Part shown: positions 11,091 through 18,963 of the stretch, one piece after another
Numbering within the stretch: position 1 is the stretch's first letter
How the letters are laid out: every line of letters begins with the position of its first letter
From: Symbiodinium sp. CCMP2592
Lineage: Eukaryota; Sar; Dinophyceae; Suessiales; Symbiodiniaceae
Reading direction: 5' to 3'
Assembly: GCA_905221615.1 (NCBI GenBank)
Contig: CAJNDT010004924.1
Span: 124,001-188,000 of the forward strand
Length of the DNA: 64,000 nt
Made by a program: the position numbers and the translations under genes
Notes under the pieces: model-generated
Database searches by the model: none
Seen by the model: the letters and a program-made list of their open reading frames with translations, nothing else
What the model was told of the DNA's origin: nothing

Positions 11091-12045
11091 TGAGGGCCTT
11101 GAGCTCCGGGGAGTCCTTATACCGCAGCGAGGGGACCCTACGATCCTTTTGGCAAAGTTCGGACAGCCGAGACGGACAGAAAGATTCCCCAGAGGATGCG
11201 TAAGCTTCTATCTCTTCCACACTGGGAAGCCATCGGCCACATCGGGTGCGAGGACGTGCCCCTCGACACAGCAGGGGTGCAGGAGTTACAACTGTGAGGA
11301 ACACCGGCGCATGATCAGAGGGGAGAGCAACTCGCATGTCATCCCTCTTGTGGGCATGTACTCGACTATGATGTACCCGGAAGAGCACTGCGTCAATTTC
11401 ACTTTCCGCCCCTCGTGCTGTCCATGTAACCCCGACCGACCGGTGAGCCCCCAACGAATACTTCTGCATGAGAGCTCTCAACAACCCCATTCCCGAGAAA
11501 GAGTCTGAAGCGGCATGCAGGTCCTGGTTGAAATCTCCACCAATCAGGAGAGTGGCGTCTTGGGGAGCCTCCTGCAGTTGCACATCCAGGGACTCCAGCG
11601 TGTCTCTCCAGACCTCTTCCGCCGCAGATCGCGGACGAGTCACGGTACTGACCCTCTTACTGTGCGGCAGATGCAGACATGCTAGGTGAATTCGGTGATT
11701 CCCACATGCACCATGCAGAACGAGCCCAACTGGTAGGCCAACCTTACGTGTAGCATGGAATTCCAACTCGGCTTTGACTAGAATTGCTTGGTTGAGGTGT
11801 GCTTCTGGCGAGGCGCAGCAATACAGCTTGTAAGAGACAGTTCCTAAAAGGAAGTCCGAGACCTGAACCTCTGGAGTGGCCCCGGGGCATGCACCTAATT
11901 CCTGCACAAATAACACATCGGGGTATGAAACAGTCCCTTGCCAAAGATCGGCAACCTCACGGAGACTTTTACCATGAAGGTTCCAAGTACATGCTACGAA
12001 TTCTGGCTTGCGGGCAATCCCTCTCGACTTGTTCCGGCCTCCACC
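10789..12045 (-). CDS. LINE apurinic-type endonuclease domain
   Basis: Target-nicking endonuclease of the exonuclease-endonuclease-phosphatase fold. The frame is open right after the TAG at 12046-12048. It shows ACTWNLHG (the conserved Asn of the first strand), LFVQELG (catalytic Glu), GGDFNQDL (Asp and Asn), TWTARGAESEIDAVLF, and finally SDHAPVFL with the catalytic Asp-His pair. All signature residues are present. There is no convincing ATG between the TAG and the first motif, so it was probably translated as a continuation of ORF1 by stop readthrough, or the TAG is a mutation. The meaningful part ends near 11090, where similarity passes to the RT frame; the remaining ~300 nt of this frame is out-of-frame RT sequence. 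Confidence 0.85.
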   Translation of the reverse strand, partial: GGGRNKSRGIARKPEFVACTWNLHGKSLREVADLWQGTVSYPDVLFVQELGACPGATPEVQVSDFLLGTVSYKLYCCASPEAHLNQAILVKAELEFHATRKVGLPVGLVLHGACGNHRIHLACLHLPHSKRVSTVTRPRSAAEEVWRDTLESLDVQLQEAPQDATLLIGGDFNQDLHAASDSFSGMGLLRALMQKYSLGAHRSVGVTWTARGAESEIDAVLFRVHHSRVHAHKRDDMRVALPSDHAPVFLTVVTPAPLLCRGARPRTRCGRWLPSVEEIEAYASSGESFCPSRLSELCQKDRRVPSLRYKDSPELKALISTRRSCQDPQTIGLTCCPKSAQHGLGTGTSISWRYCNVPGRATDRPLHICARVRHMLPLKLATLSNEEVSKLLALNCGDSMTVNMPRFSRPPLRSRSSA

Positions 12046-13414
12046 CTAGGGCCCAGACGACTCCACCTCAAAATGTGTGTGAAGCTCCTTAAGCTGAATA
12101 CCTAGCGTCTGGGCGAGCAATGGGCCAGGAACCCACCACCCGGTTTCGTTGCCCCGGACATCGAGCAGTAGCAGGGCCCCCTCGTCCGGCCGTTTCTGGT
12201 CCACATGAGCCAAGACACTGATGCCATTGGCCCAGAATCGGCCGCGCCAGTCAAACTCAAAGTCGCGGGGAGAGAGGTGTTTGGCTACCAGGTTCTTTAA
12301 GGAAACTATGGCACGAATTCGTGCTCGTTCCTCTGGGCTTCTGTTTCGCTTGGCCCACAGGGTTGAAGTAGGCTGTCCTAGGATCCCACTAGCACGTGCT
12401 ACAGATTTCAGTGCCTCCACACACATGCTCTGTACCTTGCGCCTTTCTGACAAATTGTCCTGCATGTACAACAGATCCACTCGACACGTGTTGGCTCGTA
12501 CAGAATTGCAGTACATGGTTTGAAGCAGGGGCTCACACTCCGCTCTCCCGAACCACTCTCGGACTTCTCTCTCGATGTCTTCACGCTTAGCATCTTTCCA
12601 ACCCCCTAATACAATCTGCCAATCGTCATGGGTGGCGCCGCCTCTACCCCCTCTAGGGGAGTGGGAGGGCGTGAAGCCCGAAGCAGCACTGGGAGATTTT
12701 GATCGGTAGTCACGAAGCTCCTGCTCAAGTGCTGCCAGTCGCAACTCTAACGCCGAAGTCCTTTCTAGGTGTGTATCCTGACGGGACTCCAAAGACTGAA
12801 CTTTAAGAGCGATCCCCTGAACAGCTTCGTTGTTACGCTCAAGAGCCTGCATCTGGTCCTGTTGTCCTTGGTTCAAGCGGTCGATGCCCGCCTGGATGGA
12901 CGCCGCCCAGGGCGGGGGAACGTCGTCCCCAATGTGGTATTCCTGAGGCAGAGGCCGCTTCCCTTTATCAGGGAGCCCTCCCCCGCCAAAAGAGTGGCGG
13001 CGGCTGCAACCCCAGTGACGGTCCTTTGGCAGGCGCTGGGTACGGCTCAACCGCCGGCCGGGCTTTCTTCTCAGGGCTCGTACGGGGGGAAGTTTTCGGG
13101 GGGCGACTACTACCGTGCTTGGCTATGAGGTTCGCTGCAACCGCCGCCGCTTGGGCGTGCTTGGCTTCGGTTTCTTCCAGACCAACCCCCCGGCCCGGCC
13201 CCGGATCTCCATTCCCGGCCTCGCCCCCATCCCCTAGAGCTGCACGGAGCGCATCCCGAGCAGCATCCTTCATGTCCATGTCTGGCTGTTCCGCATCCAG
13301 CAAATGCCCGGAGCTGATGGGCGTCCCCGCCTGGTCATCACCCAAGTGGCCTCCCACAGCCCCACTCCGATGCAGGTTGGGCAGAAGCAGAGTTGAATCC
13401 TCGGACCTCGCCAT
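12046..13414 (-). CDS. LINE ORF1-like nucleic-acid-binding protein, frameshifted
   Basis: The ATG at 13414 opens a frame of about 148 codons, rich in Gly, Pro and Ala, with a Lys-containing RPPKTSPRTSPEKKARP segment. A one-nucleotide shift within about 12970-13045, near a C-run at 12979-12984, leads into the second frame. That frame has a coiled coil (NQGQQDQMQALERNNEAVQG and following heptads), a Ser/Gly linker, and a compact domain with DWQIVLGGWKDAKREDIER and FEFDWRGRFWANG. The layout (disordered N-terminus, coiled coil, then an RRM-like region) is that of L1-type ORF1 proteins, which coat element RNA. The assignment is by position and architecture, not by a diagnostic motif. It ends at TAG 12046-12048, in frame with the endonuclease. 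Confidence 0.7.
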
Positions 13415-13578
13415 CACCGACGGACGACGACGAAGAGAAACAGGGAGAGTTTGAACAAGGAGGGCCTCAGAACAAGTATCGAGGGGGGGTCCTGCTCAAG
13501 ACACCGCCCGGCAATGCCCCGCTCAGGTGCGAATCACACACCAGGAGTTCGGGGGGACACTCGCCAGCTGTCGGCAGT

Positions 13579-13614
13579 CTTGAGCCAAAATGGCTTGAGC
13601 CAAAATGGCTACGG
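13579..13614 (-). other. Tandem spliced-leader relict at the LINE 5' end
   Basis: Read on the minus strand, 13614-13594 is the complete 21-nt core of the dinoflagellate SL (CCGTAGCC...GCTCAAG). 13593-13579 is a second 15-nt piece (CCATTTTGGCTCAAG). This is the pattern left when a trans-spliced mRNA is reverse-transcribed, inserted, transcribed again and trans-spliced a second time. It lies 165 nt upstream of the ORF1 start. Confidence 0.93.
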
Positions 13615-13668
13615 GGTTTAGGGTTTAGGGGTTTAGGATTTAGGGGTTTGGGGCTTAGGGGTTTAGGC
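13612..13668. repeat. Telomere-like TTTAGGG tract next to the LINE 5' end
   Basis: About seven degenerate TTTAGGG or TTTAGGGG units directly touching the SL relict. The LINE may have inserted into this tract. Confidence 0.85.
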
Positions 13669-13669
13669 T

Positions 13670-15240
13670 TTTTTTTCCCTCTCGCATTGCTGGTAACTAT
13701 GACCACGGCGAGGAAGATTTGGGACAGAAGGGATCACGCATGTTGGTTCCCCGTTACGGTTCTAAATTCCTTTCAACCATCTTAAATGGTTGGCTTCAAA
13801 AGGCGTTCACCCCCAATTTTCAGGGGTCCACCACCTGCACGGTGTTGACTATACACTATACAACTTGCAAGCATCCCTCCCTCAGCCTGAATCTGCTGTA
13901 GGCCTCTCTCTTCTTCACACTTCCAGTTGCACGTTCTGCAAGCCTTGCTGACTGCGGGAACCTCTGACGTTTCAAGATATGTGCACTACGAGCTGACCAT
14001 AGGGGGGCCAATTGCACGGTCGCAACAAACATATCCCAAAACAAGGTCACACATGATGTTCGACAGCGTAGCCCCAGCATCATCGGCTCGTATGTCTCAT
14101 CCTGGCACATGTTGTGTGTTGCTGCTGCGATTGATCACACCCAGTGGCTTGCCCACTAGTGAGAGTCCACCACCCTCTTCCGGGGGTACATCCTTCAAGG
14201 CAATGCCTTGAAGCTTCCACCATATAGTGGCCATGCCCGGTTTCTTCCAGACTTCGCGGTTGCCTCGGTGATTATGTTTTGTTGTTTTTTTGCTTTTTGA
14301 AATCTCCTCAGCAGCCAGTCTGTCCACAGAAAAAGAGCGTCGCCTTTTTACCTCTGTTCACTAATAGCCTTTTGCCTGCACAATGCGGTCCAGTCCGCTG
14401 ATGTTGCATCTGCGCCACAGGTCAGGGTTTGTGTCTGTGTCGAAGGTCTCTCTGCAGCCAGTTGCTTTGAAGTACAGCCCGAGGGTTTAGGGTTTACGGA
14501 TTTTTGACACTCACTCTCGGACAAGCCTGGCGAGGTCTGTAGAGCAATGAGGGTTTAGAGTTTAGGGCCGATTGGGGCCAGGCAGTAGGGTGTGAGGGTT
14601 TTGGGTGTTAATTCTTTGTTGAACCCTCTTTCCCTTAGCAGTTAGGGTGCTCGGGTTTAGGGATTAGGATTTAGGTTGTAAGGGTTTAGCGTTTAGAGTT
14701 CTTTCTGGTGTGAGTTTCTGGTGTGAGGGTTCGGGTTCTTTCTGAGGAACTTCATTTAGGCTTGTGTGTTGTAGGGTTTTGGGTTTCGAAGGGACTCATT
14801 GAAGCTACCACCATACGGGGAGCACACGGCTCCCTGCAAATTTCATCATGGTAAATCGAATCAGAGCCCAGACGTTGATCCAGACCGAGATTTCAGCTTC
14901 TTACCGGCGTTGTGGGTTGCCACGGAACCGTACATCACCGAATCGCCCAGTCGCAGTGCCAATGCGAAAGCGCTTCACAGTACTGGGGTCGAGTTCCCGA
15001 TGCCTGCCTCAGGCCGAACAGTGGAAGTGGAGGTTAGTCACCATTCCCAAGATGATCCGCAATCCCCCACCCCCCCTCCCACAATGTGAAGAATGGGGGA
15101 TTGCGCGGTTTGGATCCCCGTCATTGGCGCTCACTCGACGGCAACTAGGACCAGTGGAGGGAGGCCACGATCATTCTGCGATTAAGAGTGTTGCTAGTTG
15201 TGGTGCCTATGCTCAGAATGGCACCAGTTGGTGTTGGCTG
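13670..15240. other. No gene recognised; scattered telomere-like units
   Basis: Open frames lack recognisable domains. Degenerate TTTAGGG units are scattered from 14483 to 14790, with a CACTCTCGGACAAGCC motif at about 14511-14527. Confidence 0.5.
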
Positions 15241-15247
15241 ATTACCA

Positions 15248-15354
15248 TAGGAGCCTTAATAATTAGAATGGGGTTTTGCGGCCCAATATACTATATTTAT
15301 CCTAAGGAACCCCTAGAATATAGTATAGGTGTATAGGTAATTGATAATTAAAGG
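15248..15354. mobile_element. MITE-like hairpin, family B
   Basis: Begins AGGAGCCTTAATAATTAGAA, continues GGGTTTTGCGGCCCA...AAGGAACCCC, and ends near GATAATTAAAGG. This is the most frequent short element in the window. Noncoding. Confidence 0.75.
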
Positions 15355-16212
15355 GCTTCAGCCAGGCGCAGCACGTGCCGTTGAAGCCCCGCTCTACGAA
15401 CCCCGAGAAGCAGTCAGCACCCAGAGTTTTCGCAGGAGAGCTCCAAGTACCAGTAAGAGGCACCCTGGTGCAAACCCTGAAAAAGCAGCATAGACTTAAA
15501 CAGCTCCCGCATAGCCGGTGGAAGTGGCCACTGTGGTTAGGCATATTGCAACTAGGTGTAGCAGTGCTAAGACTAGTACTGATGGAGCTCTGGTGGTTTT
15601 GGGCATAAGACCTCAGAGTTAATGAAGGATCTATGGGTTTAGGGTTTCGAACCCCAACCAGCATCCCTCCTTGCACAAATAATTCCGCCTCCGTGATCGG
15701 GTTTTGATATTCGGGCGGGTGGGGGGGGGTTCGTCATGGGATTATTTACCAAGTGAATCGAAGTTTCTCGTGTACGAAAACCACGCGACAGCTGCCCGTC
15801 GTAATGCTTCAATCCCGAAACTCCAGCCGATCCAGCTCACCATCCAACAGGAGCCCCGCAGCTCCTGTGCTGTACCCCCCTCTAAACCCTAAACCCGAAA
15901 CCCCAAACCGTGGCTCAAAACCGAAGCTTCAGTGCGCATGAGTTCGCCTTGGGCTCCAGTCTTGGTAGTTGTCATGATGCCAGGACTTGAAGTCGTCTTC
16001 CTGGGCTTCAAAGCGTGCCCGGAAGTTCCGCTTTGGGGACCTGGAGAAGTACAGCCCCGACTTGAAGCAACATCGGCCAGATTGTGGAGGTCCCACTGCA
16101 ACATTGACATGAACTTTAATGTCAGCTGGGGGGCGCATCGATACAGATTGGCCCAGCAGTCTACCAGAGTGAGGTCGAACATGGCCAGCGCGTGCGTGAT
16201 CCTGATTTGACT

Positions 16213-16313
16213 GAAGAGTTCATAGGCCCCCCCCAAAGTGTACACTTTCAGTTTTATAGTGGGTAATATTGTCCCCAAAAGTGTAAAGTGCATCCACTCA
16301 GCTACTAAGTGAT
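16213..16313. mobile_element. MITE-like hairpin, family K copy 2
   Basis: Shares the GTACACTTTCAGTTTTATAG and AAGTGTAAAGTG core with the copies at 1846 and 26860. A C-run is expanded near the left end. Confidence 0.75.
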
Positions 16314-16820
16314 TTGAGTGAAGATTATCTCAACAAGGAGTCAGGACTAGGTTAGGAAACAGCGGGGCCTAAATAGTTACGTAGTACAATGGTTGTGACT
16401 AAACTAAATCTCAATTGTAGATATCCCATTGCTTGTAGGGTTCCCGATCATGACGAGACTATTTACAATAATATTGCAGTGCCAGTATATTTATCAAGGT
16501 TCCTTGTTACAACTACGACGACTACTATGACTATTCTATGCGCGATAGCTCTAGTAACAGTATATTTCAAAGTTCCCTATTATAACTCTAACTCTAACAT
16601 AACCCCGTCGCTTTGTCATGACTATACTATATACCTTGTACTGCACTAGAGTTAATAGCACTATATATATATATATATATATTGCAGGTATCTAACATAC
16701 CCAGTGACCCCCAAGGGGGCGAGGGCTGTGGAAGGGCTGCAAGCCGAGGTTCACGGAGGCGAAGGCCCGGGATCCAGACCTGCAAGCAAAGCAGAGGCGT
16801 TGCGTGGGCTGTATGGGGGT
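16314..16820. other. AT-rich stretch, no gene recognised
   Basis: Rich in short A/T triplets (ACTATTATG-like), ending in a (TA)n tract at 16661-16682. No recognisable feature. Confidence 0.4.
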
Positions 16821-16824
16821 GGGG

Positions 16825-16935
16825 TGTAGGGATTAAGGGTTGAGGGTTTAGGGTTAGTATGAGGGCTACTACAAGGGCTTTATATGGGGCTGGGGTGTAG
16901 GGATTTAGGGTTTAGGGCTGGGGTTTGGGGTTAGG
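16825..16935. repeat. Telomere-like TTTAGGG tract
   Basis: Degenerate GGGTTTAGGGTT units interrupted by GGCTGGGGT segments. Confidence 0.7.
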
Positions 16936-17030
16936 GTGGTAATGTCGGAGCCTTGATAATTCGATAAGGACTCCTTTAAGAATCCCTTTAAAGGGTTCTA
17001 TACTGAGGGTTTCGAAAAGGGCTTTACATG

Positions 17031-17127
17031 GGGGCCTTAATGATTAGAATAGGGTTTTGTGGGTTCCTCATCATAACTATAGCGCAATATGCCCCGAAAC
17101 CCTATCATGATTAAGGCCCCTACATTA
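17031..17127. mobile_element. MITE-like hairpin, family B
   Basis: Left arm GGGGCCTTAATGATTAGAAT, right arm ATTCATGATTAAGGCCCC-like (CATGATTAAGGCCCCTACAT), with GGGTTTTGTGGGTTCC inside. Confidence 0.75.
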
Positions 17128-17349
17128 AGGGCCTTAGGGGCTTCCAGGCTCTCGCAACTCGGACAAAGGGACTATCTTCTATGCTTATGCCATGCCCTTG
17201 GGATTTAGGGTTTTTGTGGGTGTGCGATTATACCCTTCTTTTGGAGATTAGGGTGTGGACATCCGTGGAGTCACAGTGCAAGCAGGCAGCAACGCGTCAC
17301 CCCAAATCTGGAGATGCTTGCGACTCCTGGCAAGCAGATCATGGAGCTT

Positions 17350-17456
17350 GATATAGGAACCTGATTAGGAAACCTTGGCTCTCTTTAAGGGTTTCCTTAT
17401 ATGAATCCTAATATATTGGGGTTATAGGACCAGGGTTTCTTAATCAGGTTCCTACA
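17350..17456. mobile_element. MITE-like hairpin, single-copy family P
   Basis: Ends pair ATAGGAACCTGATTAGGAAA with TTTCTTAATCAGGTTCCTAC, about 105 bp overall. No second copy noticed in the window. Confidence 0.7.
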
Positions 17457-17654
17457 TTAGCACCGTTGCTTGCAGTATGCACTGATGTCGGTGGGATCTT
17501 TTAAGACAAGCCGAACAGCTGCCGATTCTTTCAGTGGGCCGAGAAGCAGTACGGGGATAGAAGCGTACTAGTATCAACGTAAGCACAGGCACCACGAGAC
17601 AGAAACGGAGTTACTGCACCAGCCACGAAGCTTGGCCGAGCCATTCAAGTCTGA

Positions 17655-17752
17655 ACGAGGGGATCCTACTAAGTACAATATAGTACCCTAAATAGTAGGA
17701 TACTTATAACAAGGACCCCCACAGTCAGGTACCCCTAGTTGTCGGAAACCCT
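17655..17752. mobile_element. Family A hairpin, decayed
   Basis: Contains TAGTACCCTAAATAGTAGGA and GGTACCCCTAGTTGTCGGAA, matching the internal and right-end sequence of the intact copy at 37725. Confidence 0.65.
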
Positions 17753-18065
17753 AAACCCTAAGCCCTAAACTCTTAATACAACCCTTGTAGATCCCGTTAA
17801 GGATTCCTTTAAAGGTACCCCTAATTTTCGGAAACCCCCTCATCTGCCTGTGGAAGCCGAGAGCATCTCCTGGCCGCTGGTAGCTGGCGACCTGGCGGGA
17901 AAGCTTCGGCTCTCCGAGCTTCTGGGGTTTATGGCTTAGGCCTCCTTTAAGGGGTACTTAATAAGGGCTTAGGGCTTTAGGGTTCCTTTAAAGGGTACTA
18001 TAAGGGCTTCAGGGATTTAGGGTTTAGGGTCTTGGGGTTTTGGGGTTTAGGGTCTAGGGGTTTCG
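17740..18065. repeat. Scattered telomere-like units
   Basis: CCCTAAACCC units at 17750-17775 and GGGTTTAGGG units at 17975-18062, separated by sequence unlike either. Confidence 0.6.
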
Positions 18066-18963
18066 GCGAACGCTTGAGGGTGCCTCTGCTAGAGTCTCTT
18101 GCATTGAATGAGGCGCAGGCCCGGGACCCAAGATACGCCACTCAGGAATGCTGCTAAGCACGAACCGCCAGCTTCAGCAGCAACATGGTTCAAACCCTCG
18201 TGAAAGGCAGAATCTCACACTTTGCTGCAGAGACACTTCGATCTCCTTCTCAACGGCTTCAAAGAGGCTGAGGTCGTCATGCCGGCCTTTGCTTCGGTCA
18301 GCAGCCACTGAGTGAAGCTTCAAAGCATCCCTGCGGCTTCACATGGGATGCAACATGATGCAAACCAAACCTCTTAGCCCCCATGCCGAAATCCTTAAAC
18401 CCCTACAGGCCCGGTTATTCAACCCTGAAGTAACGCTCTGACACCTCCCTCCTCAGATCTCGGAAGCTCCCCCAATCTCCGGGGGTCCCTACACAAAGCC
18501 GCGCGGAGGTGAATGCAACTTCCGGCGCCGCTGAGAGCCGGCGGTAGCCTGGGAGCCGGCGCATCCTTCTCTCCAGTATTTGTTTTAAGGGGTCTTGGTT
18601 CTGTATCATTCAATGGAAGTTTTCATGCTGTCTTATGTATGTTTGTATAATGGTAGCTTCTTTAAGGCTTTCTGCCTTTTTTGAGGGTTTATTAACATTC
18701 TTTAGCGATTTATTGCTTGTTTACAGGGTCTATGAGGTTTTACACTGACTCTGAGCGCCTGCCGGGCAAACTGCAAGCTTCAAGATTGACTCTCGCTCAA
18801 CTGTTTCATCTCCAATAAGCCGAGGATATTATCTCTATATAGCATCTCTAAGCACTTGGCGGTGCTCAAGAAGCTCCGATGCAAAACACCGGAGCAATCT
18901 TTGCAGAGAGCCGTGGAACGAGGCCAAGCGCCTCCGTCAAAACTTCAGACACTTCTGGTCTTT
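18066..18963. other. 3' flank of the protease gene, no gene recognised
   Basis: Contains short open frames without domains. A minus-strand polyadenylation region for the protease would be expected here, but no firm signal is seen. Confidence 0.4.

Larger units (their letters stand above)
8528..13614 (-). mobile_element. LINE (non-LTR) retrotransposon with an SL-derived 5' end
   Basis: In minus-strand order: tandem SL relict (13614-13579), about 165 nt of leader, coiled-coil ORF1, APE-type endonuclease, reverse transcriptase. The 5' end abuts an interstitial telomere-like tract. The 3' end cannot be placed. The accessory ORFs down to about 4.9 kb may belong to the element or lie beside it. 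Frameshifts and an in-frame TAG suggest this copy is no longer fully active, unless recoding is used. Confidence 0.85.
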
